Assembly: GCF_000473325.1 (NCBI RefSeq)
Contig: NZ_KI421513.1
Coordinates: 134,717 to 198,716, forward strand
DNA: 64,000 nucleotides
Source of the DNA: Leisingera caerulea DSM 24564
GTDB lineage: Bacteria > Pseudomonadota > Alphaproteobacteria > Rhodobacterales > Rhodobacteraceae
Direction: 5' to 3'
In this document: positions 49,689 through 58,405 of the stretch, piece after piece
Numbering within the stretch: the stretch's first letter is position 1
How the letters are laid out: every line of letters starts with the position of its first letter
The notes under the pieces: generated by a model
Database searches by the model: none
Told to the model about the DNA's origin: nothing
The model's input: the letters and a program-made list of their open reading frames with translations, nothing else
Made by a program: the position numbers and the translations under genes

Positions 49689-50723
49689 ATGCATTTCGCC
49701 TCCGACAATTCCGGCCCGGTGCCGCAGCAGATCCTTGACGCCCTGTCCGCAGCCAACCGGGGCTATGCCATGGGCTATGGGGCGGATGCGGAAATGGCCG
49801 AGGTGACGGCGCGGATCCGGGAGATCTTTGAGGCGCCGGAGGCGGCGGTCTATCTGGTCGCGACCGGCACGGCGGCCAATGTGCTGGCGCTGTCGACCCT
49901 GGCGCAGCCGTGGCAGACGGTGTTCTGCACCAAGCCTGCCCATATCAACATGGACGAATGCAACGCCCCGGAATTCTACAGCGGCGGCGCCAAGCTGACG
50001 CTGGTGACGGAAGCGGACAAGATGACCTCTGAAGGGCTGCGCGCCGCCATCGAGGGTGAGGAGACCCGCGGCGTGCACGGGCCGCAGCGGGGGCCGGTGT
50101 CGCTGACGCAGGTGACGGAGTTCGGCACCGTCTACAGCCTGGCGGAGCTGCAATCGGTCTGCGCCGCGGCCAAGGAATACGGGCTGCCGGTGCATATGGA
50201 CGGCGCGCGGTTCACTAATGCGCTGGTGTCTCTGGGCTGCACGCCTGCCGAGATGACCTGGAAGGCGGGTGTGGATGCGGTGTCGTTCGGCGGCACCAAG
50301 AACGGCTGCCTGGGGGTGGAGGCGGTGATCTTCTTTGACCCGAAACACGCGCAGGAGTTTGAGTACCGCCGCAAGCGCGGCGCGCATCTTTTCTCCAAGC
50401 ACCGGTATCTGTCGGCGCAGATGCTGGCCTATCTGAACGATGATCTGTGGCTGAAGAACGCCCGCGCGGCCAATGCCAAGGCGGCGCTGCTGGCCGAGGG
50501 GCTGGAAGCGGCGGGGGCGCATTTCACCCATCCGGCGCAGGCCAACATGATCTTTGCCGCCCTGCCCCGCGGCAGGCATCAGGCGCTGTTTGCCGCCGGT
50601 GCCATCTATCACCTGTGGGACGGGCTGCTGCAGGGGCCGGAGAATGAGCTGGTCACCGCGCGGTTCGTCTGCGACTGGTCGGTGCCGGACGAGGACATCC
50701 GGGCGTTCCTGTCGCTGCTTTGA
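49689..50723 (+). CDS. Low-specificity threonine aldolase
   Basis: 344 residues from ATG 49689 (MHFASDNSGPVPQQILDAL). PLP-dependent fold type I: the family start FASDN, VHMDGARFTNALVSL (Asp that holds the pyridine ring), and the PLP lysine in SFGGTKNGCLGVEA (about residue 204). Cleaves threonine/allo-threonine to glycine and acetaldehyde. Apparently monocistronic. Confidence 0.93.
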   Translation: MHFASDNSGPVPQQILDALSAANRGYAMGYGADAEMAEVTARIREIFEAPEAAVYLVATGTAANVLALSTLAQPWQTVFCTKPAHINMDECNAPEFYSGGAKLTLVTEADKMTSEGLRAAIEGEETRGVHGPQRGPVSLTQVTEFGTVYSLAELQSVCAAAKEYGLPVHMDGARFTNALVSLGCTPAEMTWKAGVDAVSFGGTKNGCLGVEAVIFFDPKHAQEFEYRRKRGAHLFSKHRYLSAQMLAYLNDDLWLKNARAANAKAALLAEGLEAAGAHFTHPAQANMIFAALPRGRHQALFAAGAIYHLWDGLLQGPENELVTARFVCDWSVPDEDIRAFLSLL

Positions 50724-50741
50724 TCCCGGGCCCGGCGGCGG

Positions 50742-51335
50742 CTACTGGCGGTCCTGCGCCCAGAGCAGCGCATCCTCCAGCCGGTCGTCGCCCCAGAATA
50801 TCTCCTGGCCCACGGCAAAGCTGGGGGCGCCGAAGATGCCCAGGGCCATTGCCTCCTGCGTGGCATCAGCCAGCATTTTGACGGTCGTTTCCGACTGCGC
50901 CTCTTCCAGCACACGGGCCGGATCCTGGCCAGCGGCCTCCAGGCTGGCGGAGAGGTTCGGGTCCTCCCCCGCGGGCTGGCCCGCCTCGAACCAGCAGCGG
51001 TAGGCGGCCTGGGTATATGCCTCGCCCCAGCCTTCTGCCGCGCCCAGCGCCGCGACCTGATTGGCGAGCACCAGTTCCGGCAGCGGATAGGGTGCGGGCA
51101 GCCGCACATGGAAGCCGTAGCGCTGCGCCCGGCGTTCGACGTCGCGCCACATATAGGCGGTCTTTTCCGGCTTGTCCTTGAACGGGATATTGTTTTGCAC
51201 CGTCATCACGTGGCGCACGTTGAAGGGGCGCCAGCGGACCGGCACACCCGCCTGCGCCGCCGCATCCGCGATCCGCATCACGGTCAAGTAAGTGTAGGTG
51301 CTGCCGATCGAATACCAGAAATCCAGTCCGGGCAT
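50742..51335 (-). CDS. DsbA-fold 2-hydroxychromene-2-carboxylate isomerase-like protein
   Basis: 197 residues, CAGGAGG before the ATG. Kappa-GST/DsbA-type thioredoxin fold without a CxxC: LDFWYSIGSTYTYL at the start (the Ser positions bind GSH in HCCA isomerase), WRPFNVRHVMTVQNNIPFKDKP, and the C-terminal GIFGAPSFAVGQEIFWGDDRL. A second, different copy lies at 54953-55555. Aromatic-degradation genes are absent, so the true substrate is open. Confidence 0.85.
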   Translation of the reverse strand: MPGLDFWYSIGSTYTYLTVMRIADAAAQAGVPVRWRPFNVRHVMTVQNNIPFKDKPEKTAYMWRDVERRAQRYGFHVRLPAPYPLPELVLANQVAALGAAEGWGEAYTQAAYRCWFEAGQPAGEDPNLSASLEAAGQDPARVLEEAQSETTVKMLADATQEAMALGIFGAPSFAVGQEIFWGDDRLEDALLWAQDRQ

Positions 51336-51526
51336 GGAAGCCTCCTGTCTGTCGTGACCTGCGGTAGAGTTTAGGGTTGGCCGGCAATTCTTCCACCTGC
51401 GCGCTCTGCGCTCCCCCTGCTGCTGCGGCCTGTTTTATGATAGGATTACGGTAGCAGCGGGTGGCAAAACCCGCGTCCTGGGGCCCTGTGCGAGCAGCAT
51501 TTGCCAGCGAGGGAGGGGACATTCAA

Positions 51527-52810
51527 ATGACACGATCCGACATTGACGGCGCGGCGCTGGAGTATGCCGCGGGCGGCGGGTTGCTGAGCCGCCGGATGCT
51601 GCTGGCCTCGGCCGCGGCGGGGACCGCTGCGGGGCTGGCGCTGCCAAAGGCGGCGCGGGCGGAGGCGAAGATACCGGAGTGGAGCAAGACCGCAGGCGCG
51701 CGGGCGCGCGGGTATGGGATGCCTGCTGCCGCTGAATCCGCGGTGCAGCGCGCCATCATCGAGCCGTGGCAGGATGTGGCGCCGGCCTTCAGCCTGTCGG
51801 GCACGCCGCACCACCGCCTGCGCGGCACCATCACCCCCAGCGGGCTGCATTTCGAGGTGCATCACGGCGGCCGTCCGGACATTGACCCGGCCCGCCACCG
51901 GCTGATGCTTCACGGGCTGGTGGAGCGCCCCTTGCATTTCAGCCTGGAGGCGCTGGAGCGCTATCCGATGGTCACTGCCACCCATTTCCTGGAATGCGCC
52001 GGCAACAGCCTGTTCAACGCAGTGATGCCGGAGCCGATGCAGGCAGGCTGCGACATGCTGCACGGTCTGCTGTCGAACACCGAATGGACCGGCATCCCTA
52101 TGGCCGTGCTGATGGAGGAAGCCGGGGTCAGGCCCGAGGGCAAATGGGTGGTCGCCGCGGGCGCCGACGGGCCGAGCCTGGCGCGTTCGATCCCGATGGA
52201 GAAGCTGATGAGCGACGGGATGCTGGCACTTTACCAGAACGGCGAGCGGCTCCGGCCCGAGCAGGGCTATCCGATGCGGCTGCTGCTGCCCGGGTTCGAG
52301 GGCAACATGAACATCAAGTGGCTGACCAGCCTGTGGGTGACGGAGGCGCCGGTGCATACCAAGGATGAATCGGGGGAATACACCGAGATCCTGGCCGATG
52401 GCTCCTCAGTCCAGTTCACCTTTGCGATGGGGGTGAAGTCGTTCATCACCCATCCGTCTTCGACCATGACAATGAGCGGGCCAGGGTTTTACGAGATTTC
52501 CGGGCTGGCCTGGACCGGCGCGGGCAAGGTGGCCAAGGTCGAGGTTTCTGCCGATGGCGGTCAGAGCTGGGCCGAGGCGGCGCTGGCCGGGCCGGTGCGG
52601 CCGCAGGCGCTGACGCGGTTCAGCCTGCCCTGGCACTGGGACGGATCGCCGCTGGTGCTGATGAGCCGCGCAACCGACGAGACCGGCGCGGTGCAGCCTG
52701 CGCGCGCCGACTGGAAGGCGCGCTATCATGCGTCGAACTTCCTGCATTACAACGCCATCCAGCCCTGGCAGATCACGGCAGAAGGAGCGGTTCAGAATGT
52801 CTATCTTTAA
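51527..52810 (+). CDS. SoxC-like molybdopterin sulfite dehydrogenase subunit
   Basis: 427 residues from ATG 51527. A Tat signal (LSRRMLLASAAAGTAAGLAL, residues ~21-40, with the twin Arg). Sulfite-oxidase-type Moco domain: HFLECAGNSLFNAV with the Mo-ligating Cys (about residue 164), LLSNTEWTGIPMAVLMEEAG, AAGADGPSLARSIPM; and the C-terminal dimerisation domain (GLAWTGAGKVAKVEVSADGG). Resembles SoxC/sulfane dehydrogenase, but no soxXYZAB genes are here. The overlapping cytochrome gene is the likely electron acceptor. Periplasmic. Confidence 0.88.
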   Translation: MTRSDIDGAALEYAAGGGLLSRRMLLASAAAGTAAGLALPKAARAEAKIPEWSKTAGARARGYGMPAAAESAVQRAIIEPWQDVAPAFSLSGTPHHRLRGTITPSGLHFEVHHGGRPDIDPARHRLMLHGLVERPLHFSLEALERYPMVTATHFLECAGNSLFNAVMPEPMQAGCDMLHGLLSNTEWTGIPMAVLMEEAGVRPEGKWVVAAGADGPSLARSIPMEKLMSDGMLALYQNGERLRPEQGYPMRLLLPGFEGNMNIKWLTSLWVTEAPVHTKDESGEYTEILADGSSVQFTFAMGVKSFITHPSSTMTMSGPGFYEISGLAWTGAGKVAKVEVSADGGQSWAEAALAGPVRPQALTRFSLPWHWDGSPLVLMSRATDETGAVQPARADWKARYHASNFLHYNAIQPWQITAEGAVQNVYL

Positions 52811-53315
52811 ACTCACTGCCGCCGCCCTGCTGCTGACAGCCGCCGCCGCCCGCGCCGAAGGCCCCGGGCTGGGGCAGCCCTTGGATGCGGCAGAAATTCC
52901 GTTCTATGCCACCTACGTGAAGCCCGATGGCACCGGCCTGCCCGCGGGCAGCGGCACTGCGGCAGAAGGGGCGGAGATCTATGCCGCGAAATGCGCCAGC
53001 TGCCACGGCAAGACCGGCAGCGAAGGGCCGGTGATGCCGCCGGTTGGCCCCAATGATGTCTGGGCCAAGCCCGCGGGCCGCTACTGGCCCTATGCCACCA
53101 CGCTGTTTGACTACATCCGCCGGGCGATGCCGCTGGAGGCGCCGAAGTCGCTGAGCGATGACGAGGCCTATGCGCTGGCGGCCTATATCCTGGAGCGCAA
53201 CGGGGTGATTGAGGCGGAGACCGCGATGACGGCAGAAACCCTGCCTGCGGTGAAAATGCCGAATCACGGCAATTTCCTGGATGTCTGGGCCAAGCAGGGG
53301 GCGAAACCCTGGTGA
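52797..53315 (+). CDS. Class I cytochrome c, partner of the SoxC-like enzyme
   Basis: 172 residues from ATG 52797, overlapping the SoxC-like gene by 14 bases. Signal peptide (residues 1-~19, LLLTAAAARAEG), then one c-type heme site CASCHGKTG (about residue 69) and a distal Met candidate in RRAMPLEAPKSL. The C-terminal part is extended. Functionally like SoxD's cytochrome domain or SorB: accepts electrons from sulfite oxidation. Periplasmic. Confidence 0.88.
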   Translation: MSIFKLTAAALLLTAAAARAEGPGLGQPLDAAEIPFYATYVKPDGTGLPAGSGTAAEGAEIYAAKCASCHGKTGSEGPVMPPVGPNDVWAKPAGRYWPYATTLFDYIRRAMPLEAPKSLSDDEAYALAAYILERNGVIEAETAMTAETLPAVKMPNHGNFLDVWAKQGAKPW

Positions 53316-53328
53316 GGGCGGGCGGGCG

Positions 53329-54087
53329 TTAGAACTTGCCGTTGTCGTTCTTCCATGCGCTGCGCGGCGGGATGGCCTCAACAGTGTCCCAATGTTCCGC
53401 GATCCTGCCGTCAGCGATACGGTAGAGGTCGTAGAAACTGGTGTGCGTGCCGTTCAGCTGCCCCTCGCTGGCGCAGAGGACAAAGTTGCCCTCTGCCAGC
53501 ACCCGGTGGAGATGCTGGTAGCGGATGGCGGGCGTGCCGTTCTCCGTGGCCTGCAGCGCAGACCGCAAGGCGGGCAGTCCGTCCGTCAGGTCCGGGCTGT
53601 GCTGGATGAGGTCCGCGCGGACATAGTCCGGCAGCAGGTCCAGCTGCCGCCCGATCAGCACCTGCTCCGTGAAGCGCCGCGCGAGGGCGCGGTTATCTTC
53701 GGTCTGGTCCAGGTCGGTGATTGCCGTGGCGCCGTCCTGCATCCCCCGCCCTGAGGGGTTGGGCCCGCGCAAGGCTTGGATGTTGTCCCAGTGCTCCACC
53801 GCCTGGCCGTCTTCAAACCGGAACACCTCAAACGCCGCGCGCAGGGAGGCGAAGTCGTACTCGATATGGGCAAAGGCGAAATCTCCATCCTCGAACACCC
53901 GTTTGAAATGCACCTTGGGGGAGGTTTTGGCGAGGCGGGCAAACAGCTCTGCCAGCCCCTCGCTGCCCTCATGGGTTTGCGGGTTGTGCTGGATGTACTT
54001 CGCCTCGTTGACCACGGCGGCGGCGGCGGGATCGCCGGTCTCCAGCCCCTTGAGGAGCGTTTGCAAGAGATCCTTTTTCGATGCCAT
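53329..54087 (-). CDS. Double SnoaL/NTF2-fold protein
   Basis: 252 residues from ATG 54087 (GGAGG upstream). Two NTF2-like halves (about residues 1-120 and 125-252): the first ends FEDGQAVEHWDNIQAL, the second YRIADGRIAEHWDTVEAI, so the EHWD motif is repeated; YIQHNPQTHEG and LIQHSPDLTDG are the matching front motifs. An internal duplication of a single-domain SnoaL ancestor. Substrate unknown; related proteins are isomerases or hydratases of small hydrophobic compounds. Confidence 0.85.
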   Translation of the reverse strand: MASKKDLLQTLLKGLETGDPAAAAVVNEAKYIQHNPQTHEGSEGLAELFARLAKTSPKVHFKRVFEDGDFAFAHIEYDFASLRAAFEVFRFEDGQAVEHWDNIQALRGPNPSGRGMQDGATAITDLDQTEDNRALARRFTEQVLIGRQLDLLPDYVRADLIQHSPDLTDGLPALRSALQATENGTPAIRYQHLHRVLAEGNFVLCASEGQLNGTHTSFYDLYRIADGRIAEHWDTVEAIPPRSAWKNDNGKF

Positions 54088-54155
54088 CGGTGCCTCCTTC
54101 GCCATGCGGTGCGTGCTGCCCTATCCTGCCCTGCCTGCCGCGGCGGCGCAAAGGG

Positions 54156-54956
54156 TCAGGCCGGCTGCCAGAACCCGCGCAAGAGGTCGGCGGTTTCCTT
54201 CGGATGCGTTACCGGCAGCATGTGGCCTGCGCCGGGCACCGAGACGGCGCGGGCATCCGACAGCCGGCGGGTGAGGCCCCGGGCAATCTCTGCCATCACC
54301 GGCGGGCTGTCCGATCCGGTGACCAGCAATGCAGGCATTGTGACGGGATCCAAGGCCCCCGGCGCCAGGGTGGCGTTTTCATCCAGGTAAAGCGTGCCGT
54401 AGCTGGATGGGATCACCGGCATCGCCCGCATCATCGCGTCGCGCAGCTGCTGTGGCAGGTCGGGCCATTTCAGCTCTCCCGGTCCCCACAGGCGGTTGAA
54501 GAGCCGGGTCGTCAGCTCCAGATCGCCCGCTTCCCAGGCGGCGTCGATGGGCCGGCTGTCGGCCTCCACCGCGGCCAGCACGTCCGGGGCGTCTGCCCGG
54601 GCCACGGCAAACAGCACCGGCTCAATCAGGGTTAGGCTGCGCACCAGATGCGGGCGCGCCATTGCCATGCGCAGGGCAACGGTGGCGCCGAAGGAATGGC
54701 CAACGAGGTCCACCGGCTCTGTCAGCAGCGCCAGCCCGGCCTCCGCGTTCAGCAGCTGGTAATTGCCCTGCCCGTCCCAGTCCGGGCTGCGGCCGTGGCT
54801 CAGCATGTCGAAGGCGGTGAGGGTGATGTCCTCCGCCATCACCTCTGCCAGGCCGCGCCAGGCGCCGGAATGGGCCAGCGAGCAATGCACCGCCAGCACC
54901 TGCCGCGGGCCCTGCCCGAAGCTGCGCGAAAAGATACCGTCCAGCTGATCCGTCAC
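54156..54956 (-). CDS. Alpha/beta-fold hydrolase
   Basis: 266 residues. Nucleophile elbow VGHSFGATVALRMA (about residues 85-98), oxyanion region VHCSLAHSGAWRGL, acid residue in LLVTGSDSPPVM and catalytic His in GAGHMLPVTHPKET. Soluble, no signal peptide. Starts at ATG 54956, overlapping the stop of the HCCA isomerase-like gene (54953), so the two form a coupled pair. Confidence 0.87.
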   Translation of the reverse strand: MTDQLDGIFSRSFGQGPRQVLAVHCSLAHSGAWRGLAEVMAEDITLTAFDMLSHGRSPDWDGQGNYQLLNAEAGLALLTEPVDLVGHSFGATVALRMAMARPHLVRSLTLIEPVLFAVARADAPDVLAAVEADSRPIDAAWEAGDLELTTRLFNRLWGPGELKWPDLPQQLRDAMMRAMPVIPSSYGTLYLDENATLAPGALDPVTMPALLVTGSDSPPVMAEIARGLTRRLSDARAVSVPGAGHMLPVTHPKETADLLRGFWQPA

Positions 54957-55555
54957 GCCGCTGCCTCCGCCAGATGGGCGTCCAGATCCCCAAGCCGGTC
55001 CTGGCCCCAGAACCGGGCGCCGTCCGCCGTCACCCAGAACGGCGCGCCGAACACGCCGGCAGTGACCGCATCCTCGAGGTTTTGCGCATAGGTCTCCGCG
55101 CCGGCCAGGAGCCCGCTGTCCGCCAGCGCGGGGTCGAAGCCGGCGCCCGCGAGGCAGGCGCGGATCACCGCGTCATCCGCGATGTCCTTCTCCTCCGCCC
55201 AGCAGGCGCGCAGGATGGAATGGACCAGCTGGCCCATATCGCCGCCGCCTGCGTTTTGCGCCGCGATGATGGCATAGGAGGACGGCGCTGCGTTGGCCGG
55301 CCAATGCGCAGGTTTCAGATTGATGGGCAGGCCCAGCTTGTCCGCCTGCCGCTGCAGTTCGATCAGCCGGTATTCCTGCCGCGCCGGATGCCGTTCTGCC
55401 GGGGGTGTGCCGCCGGTGCGGGCAAACAGCGCCAGGATGTCGAGCGGCTTGCAGGTCACTTCGGCGCCGTGGCGGGCCGCAATCTGCCACGGGCGGGTCC
55501 CGGCGAGATAGGAAAATGGCGAAAGAGTGGAAAAGTAGAAATCAATTGATGCCAT
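54953..55555 (-). CDS. 2-hydroxychromene-2-carboxylate isomerase
   Basis: 200 residues from ATG 55555 (MASIDFYFSTLSPFSYLAGT). DsbA/kappa-GST fold: DFYFSTLSPFSYLAG is the family's GSH-binding start; KPLDILALFARTGGTPPAERHPARQEYR, and the end GVFGAPFWVTADGARFWGQDRL. Closer to the named HCCA isomerase family than the copy at 50742. Overlaps the alpha/beta hydrolase gene by 4 bases; the pair could handle an aromatic ring-cleavage product, which is inference. Confidence 0.88.
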   Translation of the reverse strand: MASIDFYFSTLSPFSYLAGTRPWQIAARHGAEVTCKPLDILALFARTGGTPPAERHPARQEYRLIELQRQADKLGLPINLKPAHWPANAAPSSYAIIAAQNAGGGDMGQLVHSILRACWAEEKDIADDAVIRACLAGAGFDPALADSGLLAGAETYAQNLEDAVTAGVFGAPFWVTADGARFWGQDRLGDLDAHLAEAAA

Positions 55556-55662
55556 AGGTTGTATCTCCCGCTTAGAACTTTGCGCGACGGTAAGTGCATG
55601 ATAAGCGGGGTTCAATATCACGAATCTGACACATTGCCATTGCTGCCTGGGGATAACAGCCA

Positions 55663-56685
55663 ATGCCGACCTTGAACGAACCCAAGCTGATTGCTGGGAA
55701 CGCCAACCTTCCTCTTGCCCAAGCCATTGCCCGCCGGATGAGCCTGCACCGCGGTGTTGACCAGGGGCTGGTGGACGCCCGCGTCGAGCGGTTCAATGAC
55801 GGCGAGATCTTCGTCGAAGTCTATGAGAACGTCCGCGGCGAGGACATGTTCATCATCCAGCCGACCTCGAACCCGGCCAATGACAACCTGATGGAGCTGC
55901 TGATCATCGCGGACGCGCTGCGCCGGTCTTCGGCCCAGCGGATCACTGCGGTAATCCCCTATTTCGGCTATGCCCGCCAGGACCGCCGCACCAAGGCGCG
56001 CACGCCGATCTCGGCCAAGCTGGTCGCCAACATGCTGACCGGCGCAGGCGTTGAGCGGGTGCTGACCATGGACCTGCACGCCGCCCAGATCCAGGGGTTC
56101 TTCGACATTCCGGTGGACAACCTTTATGCCAGCCCGATCTTTGCGCTGGACGTCAAAGACCAGTTCAAGGACCGCATGTCCGAGATCATGGTGGTGTCCC
56201 CCGACGTCGGCGGCGTGGCCCGGGCCCGCGAGCTGGCCAAGCGCATCAACGCGCCGCTGTCCATCGTCGACAAGCGCCGCGAGAAGCCGGGTGAAGTGGC
56301 GGAGATGACCGTGATCGGCGACGTGAAGGACAAGATCTGCCTGATCGTCGACGACATGTGCGACACCGCCGGCACGCTGTGCAAGGCTGCCCAGGTGCTC
56401 TTGGACAACGGCGCCAAGGAAGTGCACGCCTATATCACCCACGGCGTGATGAGCGGCCCGGCGGTGGAGCGGGTGTCCAACTCGGTGATGAAATCGCTGG
56501 TGCTGACCGACTCGATCCAGCCCACCGAGGAAGTGAAAGCCGCGCCGAATATCCGCATTGTGCCGACCGCGCCGCTGTTCACCCAGGCGATCCTGAACAT
56601 CTGGCACGGCACCTCTGTGTCGTCGCTTTTCGAGGACAAGACGCTGGTGCCGATCTACGAGAACCTCTACTCGAACGGCGGCTGA
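55663..56685 (+). CDS. prs: Ribose-phosphate pyrophosphokinase
   Basis: Makes PRPP from ribose 5-phosphate and ATP. 340 residues. [20 protein letters not shown] at the start, [20 protein letters not shown], the flexible loop [48 protein letters not shown] and the PRPP loop [13 protein letters not shown] (DDxxDTxGT). Divergent from the HCCA isomerase gene; terminator at 56709. Confidence 0.97.
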   Translation: MPTLNEPKLIAGNANLPLAQAIARRMSLHRGVDQGLVDARVERFNDGEIFVEVYENVRGEDMFIIQPTSNPANDNLMELLIIADALRRSSAQRITAVIPYFGYARQDRRTKARTPISAKLVANMLTGAGVERVLTMDLHAAQIQGFFDIPVDNLYASPIFALDVKDQFKDRMSEIMVVSPDVGGVARARELAKRINAPLSIVDKRREKPGEVAEMTVIGDVKDKICLIVDDMCDTAGTLCKAAQVLLDNGAKEVHAYITHGVMSGPAVERVSNSVMKSLVLTDSIQPTEEVKAAPNIRIVPTAPLFTQAILNIWHGTSVSSLFEDKTLVPIYENLYSNGG

Positions 56686-56708
56686 GGCGGCTGTTTTCCG
56701 GAAGTTGC

Positions 56709-56736
56709 AAAGCCCCGCCACTGTGCGGGGCTTTTT
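56709..56736. terminator. Intrinsic terminator between prs and the MFS gene
   Basis: AAAGCCCCGC, loop CACTGT, GCGGGGCTTTTT. Symmetric enough to serve both the plus-strand prs and the convergent minus-strand MFS gene. Confidence 0.82.
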
Positions 56737-56740
56737 CGTT

Positions 56741-57934
56741 TCAGGCGGCGGCGCGGCGGCGGGCGGTGCGCAGGGCCGCGGCCAGCGCGGCGGCCGCCAT
56801 CAGCGCCAGCAGCGCCGCAGCAGCACCGAATGCCCCGCCGTATCCCCACTGTGTGATGGTGGGCGTGCTGGCAAAGGGCGACAGGAACTGGCCGCAGAAC
56901 ACCGAGGCGGTGAGGATGGCCCCCGCCGTGCCGCGCCGCCTGGCTGGGGCCAGGGCCAGGGCAATCGCCACAAAGCCCGGGGACACCGTGGCGTATCCGA
57001 TGCCAACGGCCATCGCTCCGGCCAGGGACAGCGCAGGGCTGCCCTCTTGCGCCAGCACCGCAAAGCCAATTGCCAGCGCGCTGTAGCCGGCGGCAAACAC
57101 GGCAGCATGGGGCAGCGCGCCTTTGAACCGGGCATAGAGCAGCGCGGTGAGGCCGCCGCAGAGCGACAGCAGGCCCAGCCCGGCCCCGGTCATCAGCGCG
57201 CTGTTCAGCCCTTGCGCGGCGAAGAAGAAGGGCAGCTGGGTCGGCATCATGAAGAACAGGCCGTTGGTCAGCATTTGCAGGGCCGAGACGGCAATGACCA
57301 GCACCAGCCAGGCGGGGTGGCCCGGTGCCTCTGCCTGCCCTGCCCCGCTGCCGCTGCGCCGGGGTTCGGGGGCATGGCGCCAGACGGTGTACAGGCACAG
57401 GACGGCGAGCCCGTAGATCAGGAACGGCAGCCGCGGCGACAGGGTGGCGGCCAGACCGGCCAGGCCGATGAACACCAGCCCGCCGAAATTGCGGGCGGAG
57501 ATCTGCAGGCCGGTCAGCGCCTGGCGCCGGGCGCCGCTGAAGTAGTCGCCGATCAGCGCGGTCTGCGCCGTCATGATCAGCGCCACCGCAATGCCGAGGC
57601 CGAAGCGGCTGGCCAGCATCAGCTGCAGGCCCGGCAGGTAATACCCCGCCGTGCCGCACAGGATGAACAGCCAGATCCCCGCCAGCAGCACGCCGCGGCG
57701 CCCGGCCCGGTCGGTCAGCCAGCCCGCCAGCGGCGCGGTCAGCATCACCCCCAGCGAGGGCGCGGTGACCAGCAGGCGCACCAGAAAGCCCGCATCGGGC
57801 ACATCCGCAAATTCCTGCTCCAGCCCGGCCAGCGCCGGGCTGATGGTGGCGTTCGCCATCACCGTGAGGCTGGCTGCCATCAGCAGCGCGATGGCCCTGG
57901 GCTGCAGCCAAACCGCAGTGTCGTGCGTATTCAT
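56741..57934 (-). CDS. MFS-family transporter (probable efflux)
   Basis: 397 residues from ATG 57934, about 12 membrane helices. MFS motif A: GWLTDRAGRRGVLLAG (about residues 70-85); two sixfold halves separated by the basic loop HAPEPRRSGSG. Drug or metabolite:H+ antiporter by family; substrate unknown. Divergent from a SoxR-like MerR gene, with the MerR-type operator lying between, so likely activated by it. Confidence 0.88.
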   Translation of the reverse strand: MNTHDTAVWLQPRAIALLMAASLTVMANATISPALAGLEQEFADVPDAGFLVRLLVTAPSLGVMLTAPLAGWLTDRAGRRGVLLAGIWLFILCGTAGYYLPGLQLMLASRFGLGIAVALIMTAQTALIGDYFSGARRQALTGLQISARNFGGLVFIGLAGLAATLSPRLPFLIYGLAVLCLYTVWRHAPEPRRSGSGAGQAEAPGHPAWLVLVIAVSALQMLTNGLFFMMPTQLPFFFAAQGLNSALMTGAGLGLLSLCGGLTALLYARFKGALPHAAVFAAGYSALAIGFAVLAQEGSPALSLAGAMAVGIGYATVSPGFVAIALALAPARRRGTAGAILTASVFCGQFLSPFASTPTITQWGYGGAFGAAAALLALMAAAALAAALRTARRRAAA

Positions 57935-57981
57935 CGTGGATTTTCCTTGTTCAAACTGTTCGAGGCTGGCAGCCTGCCAAT

Positions 57982-57995
57982 TCAAGCCAGCTTGA
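57982..57995. promoter_or_regulatory. SoxR-like operator between MFS and merR genes
   Basis: TCAAGC, CA, GCTTGA (full context TTCAAGCCAGCTTGAGG) resembles the SoxR box CCTCAAGTTAACTTGAGG. On the minus strand TTGACC (58001-57996) and a possible -10 19 bases away flank it, the long spacing typical of MerR-activated promoters. Confidence 0.55.
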
Positions 57996-58003
57996 GGTCA
58001 AGG

Positions 58004-58405
58004 ATGAAACTTCTGGATATTGGCGAGGTCGCGGAGCGCTCCGGCGCCGCGGCGTCCGCCTTGCGGTATTATGAGGAGATCGGGCTGATCAGCTCAGCCG
58101 GGCGCAAGGGGCTGCGGCGGCAGTTCGGGCCGGAAACGCTGCTGCAGCTGTCGCTGATCACGCTGGGCAAGGCGGCGGGATTTTCGCTGCAGGAGATTGC
58201 GGGCATGCTTGGCAAGGACGGCCGGCCGGATCTGCCGCGGGACCAGCTGCATGCCCGCGCGGATGCGCTGGAGGCGCAGATCCGCGAGCTGTCCGCGCTG
58301 AAGGACGCGCTGCGCCACATGGCGGAGTGCCCGGCGCCCAGCCACCTGGAGTGCCCGAAGTTTCAGAAGCTTTTGCAGGCCGGGAGCCTTACGGCCAAGG
58401 TTTAA
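58004..58405 (+). CDS. MerR-family regulator, SoxR-like without the Fe-S motif
   Basis: 133 residues from ATG 58004 (AAGG upstream). Winged helix: LDIGEVAERSGAAASALRYY then EEIGLISSAGRKGLRRQF (residues ~4-42), followed by the MerR coiled coil. SoxR has a CxxCxCx5C cluster site near the end; here only Cys109 and Cys117 occur (MAECPAPSHLECPKF), so a [2Fe-2S] site is not formed by the known pattern. The operator, however, is SoxR-like. Senses perhaps a thiol-reactive or redox signal through the two Cys; inferred. Confidence 0.85.
   Translation: MKLLDIGEVAERSGAAASALRYYEEIGLISSAGRKGLRRQFGPETLLQLSLITLGKAAGFSLQEIAGMLGKDGRPDLPRDQLHARADALEAQIRELSALKDALRHMAECPAPSHLECPKFQKLLQAGSLTAKV

Noticed and set aside
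56705..58405. 566-codon plus-strand frame ending in merR
   Set aside because: Only the last 133 codons are the regulator; the rest is antisense to the MFS gene.
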